The notes below the pieces were generated by a model that was not told the DNA's origin, did not search any database, and saw only the letters and a program-made list of their open reading frames with translations. A program made the translations under genes and the position numbers. From Jiangella alkaliphila (lineage in GTDB: Bacteria; Actinomycetota; Actinomycetes; Jiangellales; Jiangellaceae), in assembly GCF_900105925.1 (NCBI RefSeq), contig NZ_LT629791.1, forward strand, positions 1,116,001 to 1,180,000: a stretch of DNA of 64,000 nt. Direction: 5' to 3'. This document shows positions 14,064-22,968 of the stretch, in pieces; the stretch's first letter is position 1, and every line of letters begins with the position of its first letter.

Positions 14064-14990
14064 GTGGATACCATCCTCGCGCCGTTGTACTACCTGGTCA
14101 GCTGGATCATGATCGGCTGGCACTGGCTCTTCTCAGAGCTCATCGGCATCGATCACGACGGTGTGAACTGGGCGTTGTCCATCATCGGACTCGTCGTGGT
14201 CATCCGCATCCTGCTCATCCCGCTGTTCGTGCGGCAGATCAAGTCGCAGCGGCGGATGCAGATCCTCCAGCCTCAGCTGCGCGAGCTGCAGAAGAAGTAC
14301 AAGGGCGACCGCGAGCGTCTCCAGCAGGAGATGATGAAGCTCTACAAGGACACCGGGACCAACCCGTTCTCGTCCTGTCTCCCCATCCTGCTCCAGGCGC
14401 CGTTCCTGTTCGCCCTGTTCCGGGTGCTCGACGGCGTCGCCAAGGGACACGAGCGCGGCGCGTTCACCAGCCAGCCGGAGCTGTTCGAGTCGGCCGGCCA
14501 GGCGCAGATCTTCGGCGCCCGCCTGGCGGACACGTTCCTGAACGCCGAGACCATCAACACCCGCATCATCGCCGCGGTGATGGTCGTCCTGATGGTCGTC
14601 ACGCAGTTCGTCACCCAGCGCCAGATCATGCGCAAGAACATGCCGAAGGAGGCCCTGGAGGGCCCGTTCGCGCAGCAGCAGAAGATCCTGCTGTACGTGC
14701 TGCCGCTGGTCTTCGCGTTCTCCGGCGTCTACTTCCCGCTCGGCACCGTGCTGTACTGGCTCACGTCGAACCTGTGGACCATGGGCCAGCAGCTGTACGT
14801 CATCCGCCGCATGCCCGCGCCCGGTACCGAGGCCGAGAAGGCGCACCAGCGGCGCCTGGAGGAGAAGGCCCGCAAGAAGGGCATCGCGCTGCCGACGCCC
14901 GATACCGCGGAACCGGAGCAGCCGGAACAGACCGAGGTCGTCCGGCGGCAACCGAAGAAGACCTCGCGCTCGCAGCGCAAGAAGAAGTAG
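14064..14990 (+). CDS. yidC: Membrane protein insertase YidC (Oxa1 family)
   Basis: YidC inserts and folds inner-membrane proteins, alone or with SecYEG. The GTG at 14064 (VDTILAPLYYLVSWIM) follows CCGAGGAG. The 308-residue protein has the five-helix core (about residues 10-30, 36-56, 110-130, 165-185, 215-240). The hydrophilic-groove Arg is in LFVRQIKSQRRMQILQP, and the C-terminus is a basic ribosome-binding tail rich in Lys/Arg. It lacks the large periplasmic domain of Gram-negative YidC, as expected. Confidence 0.97.
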   Translation: MDTILAPLYYLVSWIMIGWHWLFSELIGIDHDGVNWALSIIGLVVVIRILLIPLFVRQIKSQRRMQILQPQLRELQKKYKGDRERLQQEMMKLYKDTGTNPFSSCLPILLQAPFLFALFRVLDGVAKGHERGAFTSQPELFESAGQAQIFGARLADTFLNAETINTRIIAAVMVVLMVVTQFVTQRQIMRKNMPKEALEGPFAQQQKILLYVLPLVFAFSGVYFPLGTVLYWLTSNLWTMGQQLYVIRRMPAPGTEAEKAHQRRLEEKARKKGIALPTPDTAEPEQPEQTEVVRRQPKKTSRSQRKKK

Positions 14991-15070
14991 CCGGCGCGGC
15001 GACGGCCGCACGGCAGCAGGCCTCGGCGGGCAGCGGATCCGCCCCACAACGAACGTAGAAGGAGTCGACG

Positions 15071-15592
15071 GTGAGCGACGCTGGCACGGAACTGGATGCG
15101 GCGCAGGAACGAGTGGGTGACACCGGGGAGGGCCTGTCGAAGCGGCTCGAGCAGGAGGGCGACATCGCGGCGGACTACCTGGAGGAGCTGCTCGACATCG
15201 CCGACCTGGACGGTGACATCGACATGGACGTCGAGGGCGACCGCGCGGTCGTCTCGATCGTCGGTGACGGTCTCGACGCGCTGGTCGGCGACAACGGCAA
15301 GGTGCTCGAGGCGCTGCAGGAGCTGACCCGGCTGGCGGTGGTCCGCGAGACCGGCGAGCGCAGCCGGCTGATGCTCGACGTCGGCGGCTTCCGGGCCAAC
15401 CGGCGGGCCGAGGTGCTGGAGCTGGCCAAGCGGGTGATCGAGGCCGTGCGGACGTCCGGCGAGCCGGAGTCGTTGGGCGCGATGTCCCCGTTCGAGCGGA
15501 AGGTCGTCCACGACGCCGTCGCCGACGCGGGCCTGCGCAGCGAGTCCGAGGGCGAGGAGCCCCGGCGCTACGTCGTGGTGATGCCCGCCTGA
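15071..15592 (+). CDS. jag: RNA-binding protein Jag/KhpB (KH-II + R3H)
   Basis: The 173-residue protein has a KH-II domain (about residues 40-105) containing the GDNG loop of [17 protein letters not shown]. An R3H domain follows (about 110-170), with the signature [13 protein letters not shown]. Jag/KhpB proteins bind RNA and influence cell-wall synthesis and division in Gram-positives. The GTG start has AAGGAG 6 nt upstream. The N-terminal Jag-N domain is absent, as in other actinobacteria. Confidence 0.94.
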   Translation: MSDAGTELDAAQERVGDTGEGLSKRLEQEGDIAADYLEELLDIADLDGDIDMDVEGDRAVVSIVGDGLDALVGDNGKVLEALQELTRLAVVRETGERSRLMLDVGGFRANRRAEVLELAKRVIEAVRTSGEPESLGAMSPFERKVVHDAVADAGLRSESEGEEPRRYVVVMPA

Positions 15593-15615
15593 GTGGTGCA
15601 CGCGACGGCGTCGCC

Positions 15616-15629
15616 GTTTCACGTGAAAC
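15616..15629. promoter_or_regulatory. parS centromere site (perfect)
   Basis: GTTTCACGTGAAAC is the exact palindromic ParB-binding sequence. It lies between jag and rsmG, less than 2 kb from parA-parB. Confidence 0.95.
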
Positions 15630-15660
15630 AACATCGCTGTCATTCACAGGAGGCCGAGTC

Positions 15661-16341
15661 TTGGACGACGTGATCGCCGTGCCGGACTCGGCCTCCGCCG
15701 TGTTCGGGGACCGGCTGGAGCTGGCGGTGGCCTACGCCGCGCAGCTCGCCAGTGCCGGCATCGAGCGCGGCCTGCTGGGGCCGCGGGAGGTCCCGCGGAT
15801 CTGGGACCGGCACATCCTCAACTCGGCGGTGCTGGCGGAGCTGGTCGACGAGGGCTCCGTTGTCGCGGACGTGGGTTCCGGCGCCGGGCTGCCGGGTATA
15901 CCCCTGGCGATCGCCCGGCCCGATCTCGAGGTCGTCCTGATCGAGCCGCTGCTGAGGCGCAGCGACTTCCTGACGGAGACCGTGGCGGCGCTCGGCCTCG
16001 ACCGCGTGAGCGTGCTGCGGTCGCGGGCCGAGGACGTCCGTCCACCGGCCCGGTTCGACGTGGTGACGGCCCGCGCGGTCGCGCCGATGGACCGGCTGGC
16101 GGGCTGGACGTTGCCGCTGCTGCGGCCCGGCGGAGTGCTTCTGGCGCTCAAGGGCCGGTCGGTTTCCGAAGAGTTGCGTGATTCCGCCGCGTCTTTGGCG
16201 AGAATGGGCGCGACGTCATGGAGAGTTGAAGAAGCCGGCGAAGGCGTGGTCGATCCGGCCGCGCGGGTCGCCGTCGTGGTCGCCGGACACAGGGGAACGG
16301 CGCCGAAGCAAGGTGCACGACAACGGAGGACGAGCAGATGA
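15661..16341 (+). CDS. rsmG: 16S rRNA (guanine(527)-N7)-methyltransferase
   Basis: RsmG (GidB) transfers a methyl group from SAM to N7 of G527 in 16S rRNA; its loss gives low-level streptomycin resistance. SAM-binding motif I is [21 protein letters not shown], followed by [14 protein letters not shown] and the catalytic-site [13 protein letters not shown]. The TTG start at 15661 is preceded by AGGAGG at 8 nt. The 226-residue length is normal. The 3' end overlaps parA by 4 nt. Confidence 0.95.
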   Translation: MDDVIAVPDSASAVFGDRLELAVAYAAQLASAGIERGLLGPREVPRIWDRHILNSAVLAELVDEGSVVADVGSGAGLPGIPLAIARPDLEVVLIEPLLRRSDFLTETVAALGLDRVSVLRSRAEDVRPPARFDVVTARAVAPMDRLAGWTLPLLRPGGVLLALKGRSVSEELRDSAASLARMGATSWRVEEAGEGVVDPAARVAVVVAGHRGTAPKQGARQRRTSR

Positions 16342-17495
16342 CCGATGCCACCGTCGTGGCGGGCCTGGGATGGCCTGCGGCCGGTGGGGTCGTCGCAATC
16401 GACAGCGCTACGGGGGAACGGCGGTCGGCCAACGGCTGGCCGTGCATCAGTGGGACCATTGATCCGACGGACGGACCGTCGAACCTGGAGCGTGAGATTT
16501 CGGTGAATGCGGGCGACCGACCGGCCGATCCGGCCGCGAGCACCCACGTACGTTCGACGGCCGACCTGGCGGACTTCGCGATGTCCGGCTCGCTGGCCGA
16601 CCTGGACACCCCGATCGCCCGCGAGGCCGCGGTCGCGCTCATGGCGGTCGGCCGGCGCACGGCGCCGATGCCGAAACCCGACCAGATGCGCGTCATGGTC
16701 GTCGCGAACCAGAAGGGCGGCGTCGGGAAGACCACGACGACCGTCAACCTCGCGGCCGCGCTCGCGGTGAGCGGGTTGCGCGTGCTCGTGGTCGACCTCG
16801 ACCCGCAGGGCAACGCGTCGACGGCGCTCGGCATCGACCACCACGCGGAGATCCCCAGCATCTACGACGTCATGGTCGAGGAGACCCCGGTCAGCGATGT
16901 CGTGCAGAAGGTCGAGGAGATCGAGGGGCTGTGGTGTGTGCCGGCCACCATCGACCTCGCCGGCGCCGAGATCGAGCTGGTGTCGATGGTCGCGCGCGAG
17001 TCGCGCATGCGGAAGGCGCTCGACCAGCATTTGCAGTCGCCCGGCGTCGACTACGACTACGTGTTCATCGACTGCCCGCCGTCGCTGGGCCTGCTGACGG
17101 TCAACGCGCTCGTCGGCGGCGACGAGGTGCTGATCCCGATTCAGTGCGAGTACTACGCCCTCGAGGGCCTGAGCCAGCTGCTCAAGAACATCGACATGGT
17201 GCGCGCCCACCTCAACCGCGACCTCGCGGTCTCGACCATCCTCCTCACTATGTACGACGGCCGGACACGACTGGCCGCGCAGGTGGCGGACGAGGTCCGT
17301 CGGCACTTCGGCGACACCGTCCTCAAGACGGCGATCCCGCGCTCGGTGCGCATCAGCGAGGCACCGAGTTACGGCCAGACCGTGATGACGTACGACGCCG
17401 CGTCCAGTGGCGCGCTGTCGTATCTGGAAGCCGCGCGCGAGATCGCGGAGCGGGGAGCATCAGGTAGTTCACACGAGGAGCTGATCCATGGCTGA
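16338..17495 (+). CDS. parA: Chromosome-partitioning ATPase ParA
   Basis: ParA is the Walker-type ATPase that moves ParB-bound origins apart. The deviant Walker A KGGVGKTT is at residues 126-133, with the DLDPQGNAS switch and the [17 protein letters not shown] motif downstream. The ATG at 16338 overlaps the rsmG stop and has GGAGG 8 nt upstream, giving 385 residues with a 115-residue polar N-terminal extension. A GTG at 16503 would give a shorter protein. The extension resembles that of other actinobacterial ParA proteins. Confidence 0.96.
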   Translation: MTDATVVAGLGWPAAGGVVAIDSATGERRSANGWPCISGTIDPTDGPSNLEREISVNAGDRPADPAASTHVRSTADLADFAMSGSLADLDTPIAREAAVALMAVGRRTAPMPKPDQMRVMVVANQKGGVGKTTTTVNLAAALAVSGLRVLVVDLDPQGNASTALGIDHHAEIPSIYDVMVEETPVSDVVQKVEEIEGLWCVPATIDLAGAEIELVSMVARESRMRKALDQHLQSPGVDYDYVFIDCPPSLGLLTVNALVGGDEVLIPIQCEYYALEGLSQLLKNIDMVRAHLNRDLAVSTILLTMYDGRTRLAAQVADEVRRHFGDTVLKTAIPRSVRISEAPSYGQTVMTYDAASSGALSYLEAAREIAERGASGSSHEELIHG

Positions 17496-18519
17496 GAAGA
17501 GGCGCGGGTTGGGGCGTGGTCTCGGCGCCCTGATCCCGACGGGGGACCCGGCGGGCGGCGACACGCTGCGCAAGGCGCCGGTCGACGCCATCTTCCCGGG
17601 CGGAAACAAGGCCTCCAACGGCTCGGCGGCGCCGGTTTCACGTGAAACGGCGGCGGACGACGACGAGCTGCTGCCGGTCGACGGCGCCACGTTCGCCGAG
17701 ATCCCGGTCGACGCGATCGCGCCGAACGTGCGTCAGCCGCGGAAGGTCTTCGACGAGGACGCGCTGGCCGAGCTGATGTCGTCCATCCGCGAGGTCGGGC
17801 TGCTGCAGCCGATCGTCGTGCGGCAGCTGGAGAACGGCCGCTACGAGCTGGTCATGGGCGAGCGGCGGTGGCGGGCGACCAAGGAGGCCGGTTTCCCGAC
17901 CATCCCGGCCATCGTTCGCACCACCCGCGACGACGACATGCTCCGCGACGCGCTGCTGGAGAACCTGCACCGCAGCCAGCTGAACCCGCTGGAGGAAGCG
18001 GCCGCCTACCAGCAGCTGCTCGACGACTTCGGCTGCACGCACGACGAGCTGGCGGCGCGCATCAAGCGCAGCCGGCCGCAGATCTCCAACACGCTGCGGC
18101 TGCTGAAGCTACCGCCGCTGGTGCAGCGCCGGGTCGCTGCCGGCATCCTGTCGGCCGGCCACGCGCGGGCGCTGCTCGGCCTCGCCGACGGCGGCGCGCA
18201 GGAGCGGCTGGCGCAGCGGATCGTTGCCGAGGGCCTCAGCGTCCGCTCCGTCGAGGAGATCGTGTCGCTGGACGACTCCGAGACGCCCAAGGCGCGGGCG
18301 CGCCGCGCGGCCCGTCCGACGGCGCCGCGGCTCACCGACATCGCGGCCGCCCTCTCCGAGCGGCTCGACACCCGGGTGAAGGTCGACCTCGGTCGCAGCA
18401 AGGGCAAGGTCACGATCGAGTTCGCCAGCATCGACGACCTCGAGCGCATCGTGGGCACCATCGACCCACGCATGGTGCAGCAGGTGCGTGAGGCGGGCGG
18501 TGCCGACCCGGCGGAGTGA
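17488..18519 (+). CDS. parB: Chromosome-partitioning protein ParB
   Basis: ParB is the CTPase/DNA-binding protein that loads at parS and spreads. The N-terminal ParA-stimulating peptide [14 protein letters not shown] is followed by the ParB/Srx CTP-binding motifs ([32 protein letters not shown]). The HTH is [17 protein letters not shown], and the C-terminal dimerisation domain ends near [10 protein letters not shown]. The start overlaps parA by 8 nt. The coding sequence contains a perfect parS. Confidence 0.97.
   Translation: MAEKRRGLGRGLGALIPTGDPAGGDTLRKAPVDAIFPGGNKASNGSAAPVSRETAADDDELLPVDGATFAEIPVDAIAPNVRQPRKVFDEDALAELMSSIREVGLLQPIVVRQLENGRYELVMGERRWRATKEAGFPTIPAIVRTTRDDDMLRDALLENLHRSQLNPLEEAAAYQQLLDDFGCTHDELAARIKRSRPQISNTLRLLKLPPLVQRRVAAGILSAGHARALLGLADGGAQERLAQRIVAEGLSVRSVEEIVSLDDSETPKARARRAARPTAPRLTDIAAALSERLDTRVKVDLGRSKGKVTIEFASIDDLERIVGTIDPRMVQQVREAGGADPAE
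17635..17648. promoter_or_regulatory. parS centromere site (perfect, inside parB)
   Basis: GTTTCACGTGAAAC is embedded in the parB reading frame, in the linker between the ParA-interaction peptide and the CTP-binding domain. It encodes VSRET there. Confidence 0.95.
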
Positions 18520-18658
18520 CATTCCGCCATGAACCGGCCCAACGCCGGCTGACACTCACGACGACATTGGGCCGTCGGGTCGACCAAGCCCCAGGCATGG
18601 CCACCGTGGTCCTGCGTCTCGCGCCGACGATTTCGAGGAGACCTCCGGCCCCCTCTCG

Positions 18659-18699
18659 ACGCCGGCCTCGCCCGACCCGACTCGGGCGTCAGCCGGCGT
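18659..18699. terminator. Nested hairpin between convergent parB and ddl
   Basis: The outer arms ACGCCGGC (18659-18666) and GCCGGCGT (18692-18699) enclose the inner arms CGCCCGA (18669-18675) and TCGGGCG (18682-18688), with a 6-nt loop. The structure spans the ddl stop codon and probably terminates transcripts from both sides. Confidence 0.6.
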
Positions 18700-19660
18700 T
18701 CTGGTTCTGCAGGTGCCGGTCGACGGCGCTGGCCAGCAGTTCGCGCGCCAGCACGCCGAGGTCCAGCCCGGCCGCCTGGACGGACTGCGGCAGCAGCGAG
18801 GTCTCCGTCATGCCGGGCGCGACGTTGACGTCCAGCAGCCACGGAAGGCCGTCGCGGTCGACGATGACGTCGGTGCGCGACAGATCGCTCAGGCCCAGCG
18901 TCTGGTGCGCCGCCACCGCCACCTCGGCCACGGCGGCGGACGCCTCGGTGTCGAGCCGGGCCGGCACGAAGAACTCGGTCGCCCCGGCCGTGTAGCGCGC
19001 GTGGTAGTCGTAGGTGCCGGACTCGGGGACGATCTCGACCGGCGGCAGCGCGCGCGGGCCGTCGCCGGTGTCGAGGACGGAGATCGCGACCTCGGTGCCG
19101 TCGATCCAGCGCTCGATCAGCGCCGGCTCGCCGTACGCGAAGCACTCGACCATCGCCGCGGGCAGCTCGTCGGCCGCCCGCACCATCGTCGTGCCCAGGG
19201 CCGAGCCGCCGCGCGACGGCTTGACCACCAGCGGCAGCCCGAGCCGGGCGACCAGCGCGTCGAGCAGCACGGCGGCGCCCAGCTCGCGGAAGGTCGCCTG
19301 CGACAGCACAGCCGAGGGCGGGGTGGCGATGCCGGCGCGCCGCACGATCGCCTTGGCGACCGGCTTGTCGAAGGCCAGCCGGCAGGCTGCCGGCGCCGAG
19401 CCGACGTACGGCAGCCCGGCCAGCGACAACACCTCCTGGATGGCGCCGTCCTCGCCCGACACACCGTGCAGCAGCGGGAAGACGACGTCGGGAGCGTCGT
19501 GGCGCAGCGAGGCGAGCAGGTCGGCGTCGGCGTCGCGCTGTTCGACGTCGAGACCCACCTCGCGCAGCGCCTCGGCCACCCGGCGACCCGAGCGCAGCGA
19601 CACGTCGCGCTCGTGCGAGAGGCCGCCGGCGAGGACGAGGACGCGGCCGAGATCACTCAT
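18689..19660 (-). CDS. ddl: D-alanine--D-alanine ligase family (ATP-grasp)
   Basis: The 323-residue protein follows the Ddl plan: N-terminal GGLSHERDVSLRSG, VFPLLHGVSGEDGAIQ, ATP-grasp central region LPLVVKPSRGGSALGTT and the C-terminal metal-binding LLDVNVAPGMTETSLLP. Ddl joins two D-alanines for peptidoglycan. In the last motif the usual NTxPG is NVAPG, so a related ATP-grasp dipeptide ligase is possible. A second ddl may exist elsewhere, because in actinobacteria the main ddl usually lies near leuCD. The ATG at 19660 gives MSDLGRVLVLAGG. Confidence 0.82.
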   Translation of the reverse strand: MSDLGRVLVLAGGLSHERDVSLRSGRRVAEALREVGLDVEQRDADADLLASLRHDAPDVVFPLLHGVSGEDGAIQEVLSLAGLPYVGSAPAACRLAFDKPVAKAIVRRAGIATPPSAVLSQATFRELGAAVLLDALVARLGLPLVVKPSRGGSALGTTMVRAADELPAAMVECFAYGEPALIERWIDGTEVAISVLDTGDGPRALPPVEIVPESGTYDYHARYTAGATEFFVPARLDTEASAAVAEVAVAAHQTLGLSDLSRTDVIVDRDGLPWLLDVNVAPGMTETSLLPQSVQAAGLDLGVLARELLASAVDRHLQNQNAG

Positions 19661-19676
19661 ACTGGAACGAAACCCC

Positions 19677-21014
19677 TCAACTCTGGTCGGGCCCCGGCGC
19701 GTCGAGGCCGGGCCGCTGTGCGGCTCCCCATGCCCCGAACGTGGCACGCAGCTCCATCTCTTGCTCGATGACCTGCGCCAGCCGGCGCACGCCCTCGCGG
19801 ATGCGCTCGGGCGTCGGGTAACAGTACGACAGCCGCATGGAGCGCGAGCCGAAACCGTCGGCGAAGAACGCGGTGCCGGGCACGTAGGCCACCCGGTTGG
19901 TGACGGCGCGCGGCAGCATGGCCTTGGCGTCGATGCCCTCGGGGAGCGTCAGCCACACGTAGAACCCGCCGCTGGGACGGGTCCAGTGGGCGCCGGCCGG
20001 CATGAGGTCGTCGAGCGCCTCGAGCATGGCGTCGCGCCGCTCGCGGTAGGTCTCGCGGAAGTCCTTGACCTGCGCCATCCAGTCGTGGCCGGCGAGGTAC
20101 TCGGAGACCGTGAGCTGGCTGAACGCCGGCGGGCAGAGCACGCTGTTCTCGGCGGCGAGCACCAGTTTCTCGCGGACGGCGTGCGGTGCCAGCGCCCAGC
20201 CGACGCGCAGGCCCGGCGCGAACGTCTTGGAGAACGAGCCGAGGTAGATGACCTGTTCGGCGTCGTCGGCCCGGAGGGCGCGCGGCACCTCGCCGTCGAA
20301 GCCGAGCAGGCCGTAGGGGTCGTCCTCGATGACCAGCACGTCGGTGCGGCGGCAGATGTCGAGCACCTCGGCCCGGCGCCCCGGCGTCATCGTCACGCCG
20401 GCCGGATTGTGGTAGCTCGGGATGGTGTAGAGGAATTTGAGCGGCTTGCCGGCGGCTCGCACGGCGTCGATGGCGGCAGCCAGCCGCTCGGGCACCAGCC
20501 CGTGCTCGTCCATCTCGACGTGCACGACCGACGCCTGGTACGACCGGAACGTGCCGAGTGCACCCACATAGGACGGAGCCTCGGCCAGGATGACGTCGCC
20601 GGGGTCGATGAAGATGCGGGTCACGAGGTCGAGCGCCTGCTGCGAGCCGACCGTGACGGTGATGTCGTCGGGGTGCGCCACGATGCCGACCGGGCGCATG
20701 ACGTCGCAGATCTGCTCGCGCAGCGTGGGGTCGCCCTGGCCGGAGCCGTACTGCAGCGCCGTCATGCCGCGCTTGGCGACGAGGTCGTTGACCAGTGCGC
20801 CGACGACGTCGAGCGGCAGCCCGGAGATGTTCGGCATGCCGCCGGCCAGTGACACCACCTCGGGGCGGGACGCCACCGCGAACAGCGAGCGCACCTCGGA
20901 GGCCGTCATGCCGTGCGTGCGGGTGGCGTAGCGGTCGACGTAGGAGTCGAGCCGTGAACCGGTGCTTGCTGCTGCGTCGGTCGTCTTCCGGTTCGGGCTG
21001 GGCTGCTGGCTCAC
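19677..21014 (-). CDS. PLP-dependent aminotransferase (class I/II, 2-aminoadipate-type)
   Basis: The 445-residue fold-type I enzyme has the PLP lysine in YLGSFSKTFAPGLRVGW, with EDDPYGLL and the IPSYHNPAGVTM substrate-site motif upstream. The last two are characteristic of MocR/LysN-like 2-aminoadipate or aromatic/branched-chain aminotransferases. No N-terminal GntR domain is present, so it acts as an enzyme rather than a MocR regulator. The GTG at 21014 (VSQQPSPNRK) follows GGGAGG at 7 nt. Homologues occupy this parB-proximal place in other actinobacteria. The substrate is unknown. Confidence 0.88.
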   Translation of the reverse strand: MSQQPSPNRKTTDAAASTGSRLDSYVDRYATRTHGMTASEVRSLFAVASRPEVVSLAGGMPNISGLPLDVVGALVNDLVAKRGMTALQYGSGQGDPTLREQICDVMRPVGIVAHPDDITVTVGSQQALDLVTRIFIDPGDVILAEAPSYVGALGTFRSYQASVVHVEMDEHGLVPERLAAAIDAVRAAGKPLKFLYTIPSYHNPAGVTMTPGRRAEVLDICRRTDVLVIEDDPYGLLGFDGEVPRALRADDAEQVIYLGSFSKTFAPGLRVGWALAPHAVREKLVLAAENSVLCPPAFSQLTVSEYLAGHDWMAQVKDFRETYRERRDAMLEALDDLMPAGAHWTRPSGGFYVWLTLPEGIDAKAMLPRAVTNRVAYVPGTAFFADGFGSRSMRLSYCYPTPERIREGVRRLAQVIEQEMELRATFGAWGAAQRPGLDAPGPDQS

Positions 21015-21112
21015 GTACACACCTCCCGGGACAAGACCGGACACAGACAGAGTCAACTGTGCCTCATCGCGGCAGGGAGAGGCGAATCCTATTCCGCGGG
21101 TTGAGCAGCGTG

Positions 21113-22249
21113 TCAGCCCGTGGCGAGGTCGTGGAACCGCAGTGCGCCGGTGGCGGCGTCCTCACCCGACGGCAGGTACACCCGCTGGATGGCGACGACG
21201 ATGGCCTCGGCCACGACGTCGCGGAAGTCGGGGTCGGCCAGCCGGGCGGCGTCGCCGTCGTTGGTGATGTAGCCCAGCTCGACCCGGACCGCGGCCATCC
21301 TGGTGTGCCGCAGCAGATCCCACGTCTTCGGGTGCGCCCGGCAGTCGACGAGGTCGGTGCGGGCGACGATCTCACGCTGGACGAGGCCGGCGAACTGCTC
21401 GCCGATGGCGCTGGCCGTGCCCGGTTCGTGGCTGCCGTAGAAGTAGGTGGCGACGCCGGACGCATCGGCATTGGCGTGCGCGTCGACGTGCAGCGAGACC
21501 AGCAGGTTGGCGCCGGAGTCGTTGGCGAACGCGGCGCGCTCGGCCTCGCCGGGCGACGCGTCGGCGCCGGGGCCGCGGGTGAGGTACGTCTGGACGCCGG
21601 TGGCGGTCAGCCGGCCCTCGATGCGGGCGGCGAGGTCCTCGACGACGGCGGCCTCGTCCAGGCCGTGCGCCCGGTGGCCGCGGTCGGGTCCGCCGTGGCC
21701 GGGGTCGATGACGACGACCTTGCCCGGCAGCCGCTTCCCGGCCTGACGCAGCGCCTCGACGGCGCGCAGGCTCTCGGGCCGGCCACCGGTCACGATGGGC
21801 GCCAGCCGGCCGAGCGCCTTGAACGAGCTGGGCCCGCAGGTGCCGTCGGCGGGCAGGCCGATGTTGCGCTGGAAGTCGCGCAGGGCGTCGCCGGTGCGCG
21901 CGCCGAACACGCCGTCGACCCGGCCGACGTCGAAGCCCAGCTCGGACAGGCGGCGCTGCAGGGCGATGACGTCGTCGCCGGCCTGCGGGTTGCCCACGAC
22001 GTAGGACAGCAGGCGGTCGCCGAGCCGCCAGCGCGCCTCGTCGAGCACGCGGTACGTCGTCGCGTCGACGACCCCGGTCGCGGTGAGGCCGCGCTCCTGC
22101 TGGAACTGCCGCACCGCCTGGGCGACGTCCTCGTCGAACGTGCTGGGACCGGGCGCGGTGTCGTCGAGGAGTCCGAGCTGGGTCAGCTTCGAACGGATCT
22201 CCGCGATCGCCGGTCCGGTGTCGCCCAACTGGTAGCTCAGCGAGGTCAT
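21113..22249 (-). CDS. cwlM: CwlM-like N-acetylmuramoyl-L-alanine amidase family protein
   Basis: Two peptidoglycan-binding (PG_binding_1) repeats (about residues 10-65 and 85-150) precede an Amidase_3 domain. That domain starts at VVVIDPGHGGPDRG, has a SLHVDAHANADASG zinc-site region and ends with a conserved Glu in VELGYITNDGD. M. tuberculosis CwlM (Rv3915) has the same layout and is reported to be a cytoplasmic regulator of MurA rather than a wall hydrolase. No signal peptide is seen here either. The ATG at 22249 (MTSLSYQLGDTG) is preferred over an upstream in-frame GTG. In Mycobacterium trxC is the neighbour on the promoter side; here that side is the 37-kb block. Confidence 0.9.
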   Translation of the reverse strand: MTSLSYQLGDTGPAIAEIRSKLTQLGLLDDTAPGPSTFDEDVAQAVRQFQQERGLTATGVVDATTYRVLDEARWRLGDRLLSYVVGNPQAGDDVIALQRRLSELGFDVGRVDGVFGARTGDALRDFQRNIGLPADGTCGPSSFKALGRLAPIVTGGRPESLRAVEALRQAGKRLPGKVVVIDPGHGGPDRGHRAHGLDEAAVVEDLAARIEGRLTATGVQTYLTRGPGADASPGEAERAAFANDSGANLLVSLHVDAHANADASGVATYFYGSHEPGTASAIGEQFAGLVQREIVARTDLVDCRAHPKTWDLLRHTRMAAVRVELGYITNDGDAARLADPDFRDVVAEAIVVAIQRVYLPSGEDAATGALRFHDLATG

Positions 22250-22416
22250 CCGGGGGTGGTCCTTCCGTGGGCGTGTCGCGCCGATTCTACCCACAGCGGG
22301 CCGGGTCAACCGCCTCGCGGTGAGCCGGGGTTCCCGGCCACGGCCAGCGGAAACGACACCGACCGTTCATGGCGTTCGTGTTGCCCGTGTCACGTCTTGG
22401 TGGCTATTGTCCCTGC

Positions 22417-22968
22417 ATGAGCGGCTCGTTTCCCCGGACGGGCCGACGCTTCTCGGTCGGCTTGGTGTGCATCGCAGTCGTCGCCGCGTGCAGTGGCGAC
22501 GACGACGCTGGCGATCCCGCGTCCCCGGAGCCCACGGTCGCCGTCACCCAGGACGCCTCCGCACAGGCCGAAGAGCAGATCCGAACGGTGTTCGATCAGT
22601 TCATCGCCGCCGTCGTCGAGGCGCAGAGCGGCGAGGCGGACGATCTGGAGGGGCTCTTCGCGGGCCTCGCCACCGAGGAGACCACCGAGCTCAACGTCGG
22701 CATCGCGTCGCGCTATGCCGACCAGGGCATCGTCCGAGTCGGCGAGCCAGTCATCAGCGATGTCAACGTCCAGGTCGTCGACCGGTCCGGGGTCGTGAGC
22801 GCCTGCATGGACGAGTCCGAATGGGCGCCGCAGCTCACCACGGGCGAGGAGATCCCGCCCGCCGAGGAACAGTCGACGCCGCATCCCGTGGTCTACGAAG
22901 TGGTCGAGTCCGATGGCGCCTGGCTCATCGGCGAACCGATCGAACCTGGAGGGACCATCACATGCTGA
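22417..22968 (+). CDS. Lipoprotein, unknown function
   Basis: The 183-residue product begins MSGSFPRTGRRFSVGLVCIA and has a lipobox-like VVAAC-S, so it should be a lipid-anchored surface protein with the acylated Cys near residue 25. After an acidic linker, a 130-residue domain begins with a helix (EEQIRTVFDQFIAAVVEAQS), consistent with the NTF2-like fold common among VirB8-like accessory proteins. I cannot prove that assignment. It overlaps the next gene by 7 nt. A GTG upstream in frame at 22369 is possible but lacks support. Confidence 0.7.
   Translation: MSGSFPRTGRRFSVGLVCIAVVAACSGDDDAGDPASPEPTVAVTQDASAQAEEQIRTVFDQFIAAVVEAQSGEADDLEGLFAGLATEETTELNVGIASRYADQGIVRVGEPVISDVNVQVVDRSGVVSACMDESEWAPQLTTGEEIPPAEEQSTPHPVVYEVVESDGAWLIGEPIEPGGTITC

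Noticed and set aside
22389-22417. GTCACG-N17-CCTGCA before the lipoprotein gene
   Set aside because: Spacing is 17 instead of 18 and the second hexamer overlaps the start codon, so it was not counted with the eight copies.
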